Counted from the stretch's first letter, positions 45,406-57,844 are shown. The stretch is 64,000 nt of DNA from Nissolia schottii (GCA_003254905.1 QANU01107126.1:368180-432179); one strand, 5' to 3'. Notes: generated by a model not told the origin, from the letters alone. Program-made: numbers and translations.

Positions 45406-45417
45406 TGGTATCAGAGC
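45406..45417 (+). other. Copia primer-binding site
   Basis: TGGTATCAGAGC directly after the LTR, complementary to the 3' end of initiator tRNA-Met as in most plant copia elements. Confidence 0.85.
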
Positions 45418-45575
45418 TTTGTTTTTCCTATGAAGCAACTCCACCATATTCTTTTGCCTTAAATTTTTGAGAGAGATGGTTCTTGACATAGTATTAAAAT
45501 CTCTATGGCCAAAAGGTCAAGAGTTTGATTCTTACCGACCTCTATTTCAAAAGAATTATCCACGCTTCAAGCCAA

Positions 45576-48411
45576 TACTACTAGAAAATCATGACCTTTT
45601 GGCGAATTTTTTTGGCAGATTTTGATGAATTACCAGCAGATTCTAATGATTTTGTCGGATTCCACATCAGAAATTATCTAAAGGTAAATAGCTTGTTGCT
45701 AACTTATTACTTACAAATGCGTTATCTGCTGCTAACTATTGACATATATATCCTAATTTGTCACACGAATGATGTCTTTCAAATGGTTACTGATAGATAT
45801 ATCTGCCAGTAAATCGTTGTAATATAATAATAATAATAATAATATTACAATGACTTATTATTATTATTATTATTGTTATTATATAAATGGCGGATATATC
45901 CGTCAGAAAACTACAATTTTTTTATAAGAAAAAGTTAAAACAAGAAAACACATATAAAAAACTTAATTAAAAAAATAAAAAAAATTATTATTGATGATCA
46001 TAACCATAGTACATTAATTCAAAACATCAAAAGTATTATTTATTACAAAAATCATAAACCCTAAATTAACATTGGTCATGTTTGCTGGTAATGAATTCTC
46101 TATACTACAACTAATATAAAAACTAATTTGATCATCTAGACAATGGATGATTATATATTGTCGGAGACTTGATCTTTTGTTGATAGAGGACGATTCTATA
46201 CCACCGCAGATTTGGTCATCTATTGGCAGTGGATAGTTCTTTAGTGTCGTAGAATTGATCATCTTTGACAATAGGTAATTGTCCACGATCTCAAATTGAT
46301 CGATCTGTGGTAAAAAAAACCCTAAGGCCACTAATAAATAAGTTGATGATTCTTGATCATCTACTGATAGTGTGAATGATTCTCAATCTGTGCATCCAAA
46401 CCAAGAAGCCTTTCAAGGTGATCGATGTGATCTTCAAGATCATCTACCCACGGTGACCATGAAGGTGGAGGTGACTCTGAACGTGGAGGTGGAGGGTGAA
46501 TGCGGAGGGAAATGATGAGATGGACTAGAGGTTCACTCAGAGTACCACTTTTGTCCATCATATTTGAAAATAAAAATTAAAAAAAACCCATAAAAATACA
46601 CAAGTTTAAAAAATTAAAAATACACAAAAACCAAAACCCAAACCCAATACTAAAACCAGTTCTAACCCTAAATACATCCATACCCTAAACCCATACACAT
46701 ACCCAAACCTCCATACTTTAACCCTAACCTCCATACCCAAACTTTCACACCTAAACCTTCATACTCTAACTCTAATCGTAACACATACACATACCCAAAC
46801 CTCCATACCCAAACCCTAAACACTCATACTCTACCTCTAGTTCATACACATATTCAAACCTTTGTACCTTAACCCTAACCCATACACATACCCAAACCTC
46901 CATATCCTAAACAATAACATCCAAATCACATGTCAAAAATCATAATAACACAATCACACTCCCAAATCACAATAACATCTAGTCACAATCAAAATCACTT
47001 AATAAAAGACAAAAACGAGACTTACAGTACTTTAGTGAAGGCAACAATGTTTTAGTGGTGGTTGTGGATTCAATGGTGGTGGCAAAGAGGAGGCGGCATG
47101 GGTATGAGCGTGGTAGGTGGCATTGACGTTGGCGATTGCTGATGTTGTAGTAGAGGCTAATCAGGGCTTTGACTGAGGTGGTGGTGGAGGAGGGTGTGGG
47201 TGGGAATGGCTAGTGGTGTCGGTGGTGAAGGGCATCAATAGAAATGGTGGCTGAGGCATCTTCAGTGGTGGAGGCGGTTATATCTGACGAGGGTGATGGT
47301 GGTGGCGGGTGTAGGTGTGGGTTTCAGTGGTGGTGGTCGTGGTGGTTAGGGAAGCAGTTTGGCAGTGGAGACGGGGTGTGGGCGTGGTGGTGAAATTGGC
47401 GTAGGATAGAGTGGGTAGAGAGATGATGATGAAAACAAGAAAGAAATGAGGAAGAAGAAGAATTTCCCGTATTTATGCTTGCGAACGGTTACCAGTGGAT
47501 AATTTTTCGATAACTTTTTGAAATTTGCTGATAATTATAATAAACAAAATACATCGTTTCATTCGTGTGGGAAATCTCACACTCATTGAAATTTGACTAC
47601 TGGCAAAATAAATCTACCGCTATAATATTATCTTCTAATAAAACCAAAAACCCTAACCATTAAATGAATAACTAGAGCAATTAAATGAACCCTCATCAAT
47701 AAGGAAAAGTAATGTATTTGTCTTGAGAGGGATATATATATATATATATCCAAAAGTGTTTATACATAGAGTAACTATCATAGTACAAATTAAACCTTCT
47801 CTCACACCCACCAATGTGTAGTTACTTCTGTAAAAGAAAATTATAATGACTGTTTTGATCTTCAATTAAACACCTTCTTTGAGCACATATGCAATAACCA
47901 ATTAACTCTCTTGTCATTCCTATATGATAAATTTAGGTAACTAAGCGTGGAAACTTATTTTGTTTGGTCTATATTTGGTTCTCTTAATTCATTAGTCCCA
48001 TCGTATGTCAAATTTTGATGATGTGCTTATGTTGTGATTGTTTATTAAAGAAGATAAATGAGAAATTTAATAAACCCAAACTCCCAAATCCTAAACCTTA
48101 ACCCTAAATTTATTATAAAAAACACCATTTACCAACAGATATATCAATCATTAGTACATTTTCTAATTTTTTAAATAATTTAGTAATTACTAACAGATAT
48201 ATCTGATGGTAATTTGTAAGCACCACTTAGCGCCACATTATTTTGGTAGAAATCACAGTGGATACATTATCCGTTGGTAACACTGAGCTTCTTCATCAAT
48301 AAAGTCGAAAAAGGCACGTACTAGGGAATTAGGGACATGAAATCTGCTAGTAAGTGCGGCGAATATAGTCTTCAGTAAAACCCGCTGGTACTTAGCATTT
48401 TTCTAGTAGTG
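45576..48411. mobile_element. CACTA-like non-autonomous transposon inside the copia element
   Basis: Terminal inverted repeat TACTACTAGAAAA (left) and, in complement, CACTACTAGAAAA (right). The 3-bp target duplication CAA is on both sides (45573-45575 and 48412-48414). Subterminal direct and inverted words (GATATATCTG, CCGTCAG, TCTGCTGGT types) occur near both ends, as in CACTA elements. The interior (2.8 kb) lacks a transposase. It has minus-strand Pro/Ser-rich short frames (46014-46561), a degenerate telomere-like tract (46620-46920) and a GGTGG-rich block (47040-47400). Confidence 0.82.
46620..46920. repeat. Degenerate CCCTAAACC/CATACACATACCCAAACCTC repeat tract
   Basis: Repeated variants of ACCCTAA and CATACACATACCCAAACCTC within the CACTA-like element. 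The unit resembles plant telomere repeats only loosely. Confidence 0.55.
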
Positions 48412-49714
48412 CAAGAAGAACTATTGTGTAAGGGAAAGTGTAAAGAGATATATAAAATCATTCAATTGTCTCTATCCATGAGCTTAAGCTTTTTGGAGAG
48501 ATGGTTCTTAACAATAGCTTAAAAGCAATGCAAGAAGAATATGCAACACTTATTAAAACCAATACTTGGTCCCTGGTTCCCTTGCCTCTCATAAGGATGC
48601 TATTGGTTGCAAATGGGCCTTTCAGATTAAATACAATCTTGATGGTACCATTCTCAAACATAAAGCAAGACTTGTGGCCGAGAGCTTTCATCAACTAGAA
48701 GGCATTGATTATCATGAGACTATTAGTCCTATTGTCAAAACTACAACCATCATAATTCTTCTCACCTTAGCCTTCTCTCACAAATGGCCCATTCACCAAT
48801 TATATTTCAATAGTGTCTTTCTTAATGGAGACCTTCAAGAATAAGTTTACATGCAACAACCTTCTAGCTTCCAATTCAAGGTCTTCATCTTGCATACAAT
48901 CTTAATGAGGTTCTTTATGGCCTTAAACAAGCTCCATGTGCCTGATTCTCTAAACTAAGTAATACCTCGTGCACTCTTGTTTTTTCTACAACCAAATGTG
49001 ACTTTTCTCTCTTCATTCAAATCACCCCTCACCATACTCTCTTCATTTTTGTCTATGTTGATGGTGTTCTTATCATAGCAAGTTCATTAGCAGCCATTCA
49101 TACCTTAATTTCTAGACTTCATCACACATTTAAGCTCAAAGATCTTAGCCAAATTCACTATTTTTTTAGGTGTTGAGGTTCAACATCTCAAATATGGTTC
49201 CCTTTCGCTTTCCCAAGCCAAATACATAAATGTCCTCACACAACCTGAGATTGCCTTATCTGTTAATAAGGTTTTCCAATTTATGCATGCTCCACTACAA
49301 ACTCACTTGAAGTCAGTTAAGTGCATCATTTGATACCTTAAATGCACATCTACTCATGGTCTAGTTCTTAGAGCCTCACTCAACTTCCTCTATTTGCTTT
49401 CTGCGATTCAGATTGGGCATCAAAGTCGAATGATCGACGTTCTACTTTAGACTTTTGTGTGTTCCTTAGCCCAAATATTGTTTCGTGACTTTCTAAGAAA
49501 CAATTGGTTGTCTCCAATTCAAGCACTAAAGCTGAATACAAGACTCTTGCAGCTGCGATTATAGAACTCTCATGGATTACAACCTTACTTTCTAAATTAG
49601 GTGTTCTTGTCCCCAATGTTCAAAAGATTTTTTTTTTGTGACAATCTAAGTGTTGCTCTATTAGCCGCTAATCGTATTCTTCATCAGTGGACCAAGCAGT
49701 TTGAGATTGATTTG

Positions 49715-50137
49715 TGTTATGGGCTGGACCATAAAGGCCCAGTCTAGAGGCCCAGGCCCAAGGATCTGTGGAGTAACCCGACCCGACCAAATTGTCCTCG
49801 TGGAGCAACTCGACCCGACCATAGCATCTCTCCAGCAAGCCAACGTAACGGCCTTAGAGATGTCGCCCCACAAAGGATAACGCGGCCCGAGATGCTCTCT
49901 CCCCAACGAGCCCCGCAGTCCAAGATATCCTCCCCCCATCAAACCACGCGGAATAATCCGCAACACTCGGGTATCGCGCAGGTACTTAACCCCTAGCAAC
50001 ACCCCTGGTACAGATCCATCTCACTCTTGCTTACTCCATCACCTCATTCTCTTATTGACTTGAGCGTCGGAGTCCTTGCAACCACTTGTAGAGAAGCTCC
50101 AGGATCAGACTTGTCCCAAGGATCATACTTCGGTACA
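49715..50137 (+). repeat. Solo LTR inserted in the copia RNase H
   Basis: 423 bp starting TGTTATGGGC and ending CGGTACA, flanked by the 5-bp duplication ATTTG (49710-49714 and 50138-50142). The copia RNase H motif reads FEID before it and LHFVRDKI after it once the insert and one duplication are removed, so the boundaries are exact. GC-rich, no ORF. The parent family is unknown, probably Ty3-type. A solo LTR is left when recombination between two LTRs removes the body. Confidence 0.88.
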
Positions 50138-50313
50138 ATTTGCATTTCGTTCGTGACAAAATTCTTCAAAGACATGTTTTAGTGTTTCACATTATTCCAG
50201 TAGAAGAACAAATTGCTAACACTCTAACTAAAGCAGTCTCTAGTTCTCGGTTCCTGTTCCTTAGACACAAACTCAAAGTAGAGAAACCTTCTACTTCTGA
50301 GTTTGAGGGGAGC

Positions 50314-50504
50314 TGATAGGATTAGTATGTACCTAAGTTATTTATTTCAGTTACTTTCCGTTAGAGTTGTCATCGGCTTATTAGTTAGTTAGGTTCTCAA
50401 TGTGTGTGTATCACGGTTCAATTAACATTCAATACATACAACTCAGACACCCTTCTTCTCTAATTTTCCTTTCTTCGATGACTGCAGGCCGTGACTTCCT
50501 GTCA
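50314..50504 (+). repeat. Copia 3' LTR
   Basis: 191 bp beginning TGATAGG after the purine tract and ending GTCA before the AACTT duplication. Confidence 0.85.
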
Positions 50505-50509
50505 AACTT

Positions 50510-53150
50510 CGCCAAGATCCATTAATTTAAGTATGTGTATAGAAATCAAAAGTGAACTATATGAATGGATAGATAGATTATCATTTATTTACGAAGTAAA
50601 TTATGCCAACATATTCTAAAGTTAGACAATATACACCCAAACCCATAAATTATAAAAAATATACACTAGTCTTCTATGTGATCACCACAAGAAATATGCG
50701 GTATATCGACAAATAAGGTCTAATTATTGGCGAATGTAATAGAATTATTTTTACATTATAGATTACTAATGGAATTATCGTAGATAATGTAATGGAATTG
50801 AATACGGTTAGGAGTCCCCCACCCCCATTTCTTTTTTGGTCAACAACGGAGTGCCAAAAAGACAACCAATTGAAACTACTCTCCCCGTTGCCAAGCCACA
50901 CCTATGGCGTCCTCCCAAAGGAGGTGATGAAGGCACATCGGAGGATCAATAAATGTATAATTACCCAAAAGCAAAGCAAAGAATGACCCAAACCAACACA
51001 AACATATGTAAGACATGTTGGGAATGCACGTCCCAATTTCAATGGAGAAGATCATGGCCCTCCTCCCCATGTAAATTAGAGGAGTTCCCCGCAATAAGAG
51101 AGATAGCCGTTCAATGTCAACTTTAACCTTCCTATACCCCCAAGATCCACGCCAACAAGAGCCCCCCCTTATTACTTCAGCATGATTTAATCTTGAAAAC
51201 AAGTCAATCAACGTTGCCATAAGACAATGCCTCATTAGTGCATGCACCAGTATTTTTTTATTTTAACATAAAAAGTAAATAATATTAAAATTGCAAACTA
51301 TAGAATTGGGGAAAGAATAATACATTGTTGTACTGTACATGCTGCAATGCTCTTGCATATCTTTCCTAATGTATAGCCAACAAGAATTGTAAAGTTCAAG
51401 CAATTCTCCCTCTGTTGTAATAATATATATCTTACCTCACATTGTTTCCTTTTAACTAAACAATTAATCAAACTAATGAGACGAATAACTTAGTCGCGGT
51501 TAGATACTAGACAGCTAAGGAAGATTGAGTGCATCTTAATTTGGACTTTTGGTCAATGCCAATGAACCTGATGCCAATAAGTGTATAACCTAGTTTAAGA
51601 TTAGAACAGTAGTTGTTGTTGTCTTCTTAGTCACATTAGTTACAACAAGTTGTTAATTACGCAATAGTTAAGATTAGTTGGTTAGAATTGTCAGATAAAT
51701 AAGACAACAGAAGATTGTAATCATTGAGTTGAATGTAAATAATTAGATTTGAGGAGTCTTCTCTCGAAAAAGCAGAACACGTCGAAATGCATATCAAAAT
51801 TGAAAAAAAAAAAACTAAAAATGTATTAGCCAACAATTTGGTACCATTATCACAAGCCATTTTTGTTGATAAACTATACAAAACAGAGAACATGTTATAA
51901 TGTGATAATACATCATCTCAATTAGATTTTTTTATCATGTGAATTTATGTATGAGTCATTTTCTTAATTAAGGGTGAGATATCACACTTGACGAAAAATT
52001 CAATTGAGATGATTCATTCCAATCATAATGCATATATGAAACATGCCTGTGGAAAAATCTGTTATCTCCTTTCTAAATAGTAACAAATACTTTATGTCAT
52101 TATTATTTGTTCCCGCATTAGTTCATGCTAAATAAATGTATAAAGAAAGAAAACAGTACAAATATATTAATAATTAGAGCAAATTACGGAATTGTTGTTG
52201 AAAAAACACAGACACAGATGTATAACTAACTTCCACATAGACAAATAGGTAATGGTGGTTGCCATGTGCTGAACCAGAAATAGCTAGAATGAGTCAACTT
52301 TCAGCATTGAAGTGATTGTTGGTTCCCTTGTGCCCTCCGCAGACATAACCCATTTTATGAACCCAAAAAAAACCAAAGATTCATCAAAAACAACTAGAAG
52401 CCATAATAAGCATATTATTTTTTTTCCAATTCATTTTTATTATCTTCTATGTTGTCATTATTATTTTTTAAAATATTCTCTTTTGTTTGTTAATTATGAT
52501 TGAGATTTATACGATTTCCTTAGAATTGTATCCACAAAAGAAAGATCAACGATTAATAACGTTTTTGTCTTCTTTTTGTTTTTTTCGATAGATGGTTACA
52601 CGGAAAGGCAAATAGCCAAGAAAGTTACATGTTTACAAGCACAGACCACCCACCGCAACATCACAATCTGATGTAGAACAAATCTCATTAAAACCTTTCA
52701 GTAAAAACTATCGCTTGGAGGAAAAAGAGCAATTAATGTTTTTGTATATATATATATAGTATATAGCAATGGCATGTTCCACCCCCTCGTGGGGACAGTG
52801 GGGGTGATGGTGAAGCCATGACGGAGTCTGACTCAAAGTTATTCAAGTTGGCTTTGACATCACTGTACAAAAGCACAATTGGGCCATTTAATTCCCTCTC
52901 TCAAGATAAAAACAAAAAGAGACCATGACAACCTGCAGCACTATGTGTGAAGGAAAACCCCATTGCAAATTGCAACATGTTACCAAAGGGCATGCCTTTA
53001 ATTTACATACCGAATCACGTTGCTACAAAGCACAATTAACAGAATTGCCCATAATTTTTGTAGTGACTAATTAATTAGAGAGAGACTTTCTTGTTACAAC
53101 TTGCTCTTTCTTTTTCCTAATTTTCCTTTTTTACATAGACCGAGATTCAT
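50510..53150. other. Intergenic region, unrecognised ORF remnant at 50876-51247
   Basis: A 123-codon minus-strand frame (50876-51247) sits in GC-richer sequence, unlike its AT-rich surroundings. It has no domain I recognise and may be a transposon scrap. The remainder is AT-rich and non-coding. Confidence 0.35.
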
Positions 53151-53520
53151 TTCATTGATGCAAAATGAATTACAACGAGAGTCACAAGGGTGGAGACAAG
53201 CACTACAAAAGAGATAAAATCCCAAACGCTATACAACAAATAAAATGGATTAGAAAAGACTTTAATTTGAGAAAGATTCTTACCATGCTAAATTTTTCAA
53301 AAACTTCAAGTGCCCTCGAGTAGATTTTTTGAATTGGGCTAGCTCTTATCTTTAAAGATCTTTTCATTTCGAGCTATCCAAATCCTCCAAAGAGCAATAA
53401 CCACTAAGGCAAGCATTGCGGAACTGTTTGGTTCGCGTTGCAGCGACTTAACGAGGTCCTGACATCACTCCCAGAATGGAACAAACAAATCAATCCACTA
53501 ATATTTCATTAGTCCCATTC
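53150..53520 (-). mobile_element. LINE-like fragment (region after reverse transcriptase)
   Basis: On the minus strand about 53430-53340 encodes ALVVIALWRIWIARNEKIFK, very like the W..W..RN..IF motif at the start of the RNase H-like region of plant non-LTR retroelements. The rest is frameshifted. The flanks 53063-53100 and 53535-53575 are near-identical (ACTTTCTTGTTACAACTTGC), a direct repeat of about 40 bp around the fragment. Confidence 0.6.
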
Positions 53521-55363
53521 GAGACCATATTTGTAGTGGCTAATTAGTTAGTTAGACTTTCTTGTTACAACTTGCCTTTGACATGATGGAAAAGTTTTCA
53601 CTCATTTAAATTGAGATGGGAGAAGTTTGCATTCATTGGTTGGATTGGACCCTCCAAGCACCTTGGCACTGAATTTGACATTTGGGGAAAACCCCCTCCT
53701 CAATAATTGAGGCTCGTGAATAATAAGCATATATATATTGTGTTTATGTGTTCTAGTTATTATGCATGTCAACTTGTTTTCTTCTCCCCCACAATCTTCC
53801 AATAGAGCCTGCGTAATTTCCTTGACTTTTGTAAGCTCTTTTTTCTCATTTCAATTTGACACGAGCAATAAATATCAAGCGTTCATCTTGGTATTAAAAA
53901 TCTGGCTTAAGAACTTCCAAATTCCAAATTGTGCAAACCCACCCTTGCAAAGTTGACTTGGTATAAGATGATATTCTCTGGTTGCTGATTTGACAGTACT
54001 TATCATTGCCATGTGTATCATCTTGTTCATAGTTTCAACTTATTTGGGCGAAGGGGGTGTGGCTCGTAGCCAGGTGTTGGGATGTGATTGGTTAGTCATG
54101 ATTTTAACATGTGCTATGCAACCAATTAATCTCCCACAAGTGCTGCCATCTTTTGCAATATCTACAAGACTAAAACTGATGAAGACATTTCATTCAATAC
54201 TTGACGGAATTTTCTGATTTTCATTTTTCATGTGATATCACATTTCAAATAGTAAAGGTTCCACAAAAATGATTACAACCTGATCAGTTCTTTTTATTAT
54301 ACGAAGACGCATTATTGAGTACCCCCAACAAATTAAATAACTAGATTCTCAAAAGTATTATACAATTAATAGACTGATTTGTAGATTCAGTAAAATTATC
54401 TCAGTGACACTTACTTCCCCTTGTGACACTAAATCGATAAGACTATAATACAATATTGTTATTAAGATGCCTGCCTTTCTCGACTGTACATTTTACATTT
54501 CCTCAAGTCAGTAGACTTTAAAACCCTTCTCGGCTGTGAAATCACATATATGGGAAGGAAATAGAGAAAGGGAGTAAATTATAATTAATATTGAGCGTGA
54601 AAATGTGATGAGCATAATAGACTAGACTCCTTGATAACAAATGACGTCTCATAGTCAATCGTCAGAGAATGCCAATATTCATTAAGGGATGTATGTCACT
54701 GAGATATGTACAAATAAATTTAAGTGTTGGTATAATTTTCGCTGAATGTAATTTACCCAATATTTTAATGTATTCTTGCTTGAACGTGGGCTGCATCAAG
54801 CAGAAAGGCACCCAGTTAGTGAATTCTGCTTTCACCTTTTGGTTTCCCCGTTGGCTGCAGTACAGCATCTTATTAGACATATGACTAGAAAGACAATAAG
54901 GTAGGATTTCAAGATACTAAATAAAGTTGGACAGAAAAATGTTAAAAGTAGTGAAGTAAATATTATTTTTCTGGTATGTTTACAGCAGAAGAAAACTGTG
55001 GTGAAGAAGAAATATACACACATAATATTCTTATATCACATCCGTATATTGTGATATACACACATTTGATGATGATGAGAGTGAAAGAAGAAGCAGAGAC
55101 CAGCTGAGCTCCAATTGCCTAACTACATCCAAAAGCTACAAGCTGGTCCCCCAAAAGCTCTCACTCAAAATGAGGCCACCCGCCCAAGCGCCAACTTAGG
55201 AAAATTAGGAAAGGAAAGGAAAGAAAGAAAGAAAGAATGCAGAAATTAATTAAAAATTAACGCGTGCGTGCGTGCGTGCGTGCAGCAGCAGAGGAGGGAG
55301 TTTTCCGGGGGCATATCTGCAAGCAACCCCTCAGGTAAAGACACCCGCCCTCTCAAAAGCCAC

Positions 55364-55365
<2 letters not shown>
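53521..55365. other. Intergenic region downstream of NCED
   Basis: No recognisable gene. The short frames at 53738, 53990 and 54662-54884 overlap each other on both strands and show no domain. Near 55260-55285 there is a (GCGT)n run. The last part is probably NCED 3' flank. Confidence 0.4.
55262..55284. repeat. (CGTG)n microsatellite
   Basis: About five units of CGTG directly visible. Confidence 0.85.

Positions 55366-55366
<1 letters not shown>

Positions 55367-55399
<33 letters not shown>
55367..55399. repeat. (TA)n microsatellite in the NCED 3' UTR
   Basis: About 16 TA units starting 6 bases after the NCED stop codon, and therefore very probably within the transcript. Confidence 0.85.
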
Positions 55400-55400
<1 letters not shown>

Positions 55401-55404
55401 TCTA

Positions 55405-57249
55405 TCAGGCTTGCTGCCTCCTCAAATCATTGGAACTGATGAATGTTCCGTGGAACCCATAAGGCACCCTGGAAGGCAGCTGGATGGAGGCCTCCAGCTC
55501 CAGTGTGATGGCATTCACCACCTGAAGCTCAGACCGCCACTCCTTCTCGTCATGGACGAAGGCAAGAATATACCCCTCGTCCTCCCTCTCCGAATTGGGA
55601 TCCCTCGGGACGAACATGGGCTCCCCGCCGAACCTCTCCTCCCCGTACATGTACCTCTTCACCTCCCCGCTGAACAGGTCCACCTTGGCGAAGCCCGAGA
55701 CCTTAGGCCAGGGCTCCGCCAGGGCCAGGTAGGCATACTGCGTCCTCCTGCCCAGCATGTTCTTGTTGACCATGCCCGCCTCCAGGTTCACCTGATCCCG
55801 GGGGTCGGAAATGATGGGCCTCCTGGTGGACTCCCCGGTGCTCAGGTTGAGCCTGATCTCGGACAGGACGCTCTGGAGGCCCTCGTCGCACTCGTTGAAA
55901 ATGGAGTCGGCGGGGGTCATGCAGGACCCGATGACGACCACCTCGTCGGAGTCGGGCTCCTCCCAGGCGTTCCAGAGGTGGAAGCAGAAGCAGCCGGGGG
56001 CCTCAATCCACCTGATCCCGGAGGCGCCCTTGGCATTCTTGTCGAGGATTCCGAAGCGGGAGACCTTGTCCTTGTCGTAGACGACGGGGGAGCCGCCCCT
56101 CATCATCTCGCCCAGCTTGAAGACGACCTGCTGGTCAGGGATGACCACCAGGTTCTGGGTGATGGCGAAGTCGTGCATCATGGTGGCCTCCTCGACGGGG
56201 ATCTCGACGTCCGGGGACTTGGCGCCGTCCTTGTCGAACTTGAAGTACTTGAGGTAGGGCCTGGAGACGACGTCGTAGCTGAGGGCGAAGAGCTCCCCAG
56301 TTGCAGGGTCCACCTTGGGGTGGGCGATCATGGTAGATTTAAGCTGTCCGTTAAAGTCGTAACGGCCAACGGTTTTGAGGTCCCCACTTGGGGTTACGCG
56401 TACCTGGTAAGGCAGGTCGTCTTCGGACATGGCCAGCAGCCTGTTGTTGAAGTACACCAGCCCTGCGTTCGCCACCCCCATTCCCTGGCTGCCGTCCACC
56501 AGCCCGAACGCCCGTCGCGCGTAGAACAGCGCCAGTCGCGCGATTCCCGAGTGCCCGTGGAGCTCCCCGATGGCTTTCGGGAACACCGGTTTTCCCAGGG
56601 ACTTCTCCTGGATCAGCCGGTTCGTTTCTGTGAACCGGCACGCGTAGCTCGCCGACCCGGATTTGAACTGCACGGCGTGGACCATGCCGTCGCCGTCGAA
56701 CAGGTGGTGCCCGGCCTGGGGCTCGTACAGCGGGTTCGCGCCGTTGCGGACGTACACGCCGTCAATGCAACTGGGGAGCTTTCCGCTGATCGGGAGGGAT
56801 TGGCTCACTGGGTGCTCCGGCACCGGGGCGAAGTTTCCGGCGATCTGGACGCGCGGGTCGGCGGTCTTCGGGAGCGGGTGCTGGCGCTCGTGGGAGACTA
56901 TTGCCGATTCCGCCAAGTCCAAGGCCATCGCTGCCGCCTTTTGGAGAAGGTTCAGGTTTTGGGCGGGTTTTTTGGTGGTGGTGGTGGTGGTGGTGGTGGG
57001 GGTTTTTGTTGTTGTTGTTGTTGTGGTGGTGGCGGCGGTGGCGGTTGTGGGAGTTGGTTGGTACTGTTTGGGGAAAGGGAGTGTTTGGAGGGAGCATTTG
57101 ATGGATTTGCTGTTTGGCCTATTGACCTTCTTCTTCAGGGAGATTGAGGTTGTTGTTAAGGAGGGTGAACTTGAGGCCAATTCTTTGAAGGGGGAAGAGG
57201 AGAACGATGATGGGAGCTTGGTGGTAATCCATGTGTTTGAAGAAGCCAT
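55405..57249 (-). CDS. NCED: 9-cis-epoxycarotenoid dioxygenase, plastid, 614 aa, intronless
   Basis: Cleaves 9-cis-violaxanthin or 9'-cis-neoxanthin to xanthoxin, the committed and usually limiting step of abscisic acid synthesis in plastids. The 614-residue single-exon frame is normal for plant NCEDs. Residues 1 to about 60 form a Ser/Thr/Lys-rich transit peptide. A threonine-rich run (about 68-92, interrupted by Lys and Pro) follows, then an amphipathic helix ([20 protein letters not shown]) as in membrane-associated NCEDs. The four iron-binding histidines are present: His310 ([10 protein letters not shown]), His359 (MMHDFAIT), His424 ([11 protein letters not shown]) and His600 (YGFHGTF). 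The gene is much more GC-rich than its flanks. A TATA box and G-boxes lie upstream (listed). It is most similar to the drought-induced NCED1/NCED3 type; the exact orthologue is not determined. Confidence 0.97.
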   Translation of the reverse strand: MASSNTWITTKLPSSFSSSPFKELASSSPSLTTTSISLKKKVNRPNSKSIKCSLQTLPFPKQYQPTPTTATAATTTTTTTTKTPTTTTTTTTKKPAQNLNLLQKAAAMALDLAESAIVSHERQHPLPKTADPRVQIAGNFAPVPEHPVSQSLPISGKLPSCIDGVYVRNGANPLYEPQAGHHLFDGDGMVHAVQFKSGSASYACRFTETNRLIQEKSLGKPVFPKAIGELHGHSGIARLALFYARRAFGLVDGSQGMGVANAGLVYFNNRLLAMSEDDLPYQVRVTPSGDLKTVGRYDFNGQLKSTMIAHPKVDPATGELFALSYDVVSRPYLKYFKFDKDGAKSPDVEIPVEEATMMHDFAITQNLVVIPDQQVVFKLGEMMRGGSPVVYDKDKVSRFGILDKNAKGASGIRWIEAPGCFCFHLWNAWEEPDSDEVVVIGSCMTPADSIFNECDEGLQSVLSEIRLNLSTGESTRRPIISDPRDQVNLEAGMVNKNMLGRRTQYAYLALAEPWPKVSGFAKVDLFSGEVKRYMYGEERFGGEPMFVPRDPNSEREDEGYILAFVHDEKEWRSELQVVNAITLELEASIQLPSRVPYGFHGTFISSNDLRRQQA

Positions 57250-57461
57250 GGTTGCTCTATTTTTGAAAGAGTAGTGGAAAGTGGTACTGAGCTAGTTAGT
57301 TGTTGTGCCGATTTTTTTCCTTTCCAGTTGGTTTAGTAGAAGGGAGAAATTGAAATTGGTTGTCCTTTTGGGGTGTGAGAGTTTTTGGATTGTAAAATTT
57401 GAATGTTTTGTGAGTAAGAGAGTTGAGTTGAGTTGAGGGGTGAGGGGAGTGAGAGAAGGGG

Positions 57462-57470
57462 ATATATATA
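57462..57470 (-). promoter_or_regulatory. Probable NCED TATA box
   Basis: TATATATAT in a C-rich context on the minus strand, about 213 bp upstream of the ATG, which would give a 5' UTR of roughly 180 bp. Confidence 0.6.
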
Positions 57471-57528
57471 GTGGGGAGAAGGGGGTGGAAGGAATGGAGG
57501 TTTTCAACCTCAAGACATGTAGGAGAAG

Positions 57529-57537
57529 ACCACGTGT
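57529..57537 (-). promoter_or_regulatory. G-box / ABRE-like site in the NCED promoter
   Basis: CACGTG at 57531-57536 in the context ACACGTGGT (minus strand), about 60 bp upstream of the TATA box. G-box/ABRE cores are bound by bZIP factors of the ABA response, and NCED promoters are known to carry them. Action here is inferred. Confidence 0.55.
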
Positions 57538-57844
57538 AGGATTAAGAAAATTGGCGAAAGAAGAGAAGGGGACTAATGAAGAAAAATTATAATAAAATAA
57601 AATAAAATGTTTAGAAAAATAAAGGTAATATTGCCAATAAGTGATCAAGACAAGGTGGGGTTTGTATATGGGACATAGCCGCATGATACACTGCCACGAA
57701 CACCCTACTTCGCTTTCTCTCTCTACTATACCCTAGAAAAGTTATTTTATCTGTGCCGATGGAATATTGAATTGTAGGTGAATAGGAATGGGCTTATAAT
57801 ATTGGGGAAAGTTCCTTAAATTGAGAGCAATCACACATGACACA

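Larger units (their letters stand above)
45194..50504 (+). mobile_element. Ty1/copia element, internally deleted, carrying two later insertions
   Basis: 5' LTR 45194-45405 and 3' LTR 50314-50504 start TCACAGGATTA / TGATAGGATTA and end GACA / GTCA, with the 5-bp target duplication AACTT on both sides (45189-45193 and 50505-50509). A primer-binding site TGGTATCAGAGC (initiator tRNA-Met type) follows the 5' LTR at 45406. A purine tract, GTTTGAGGGGAG, precedes the 3' LTR. Plus-strand reverse transcriptase is recognisable at about 48500-48960 and RNase H at about 49140-50260, both with stops and frameshifts. Gag, protease and integrase are missing, so it cannot move. It contains a CACTA-like element (45576-48411) and a solo LTR (49715-50137). 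Confidence 0.9.

Noticed and set aside
55411-57147. 578-codon open frame on the + strand opposite NCED
   Set aside because: An antisense shadow of the GC-rich NCED gene; it has no domain, and the NCED frame carries all known motifs.
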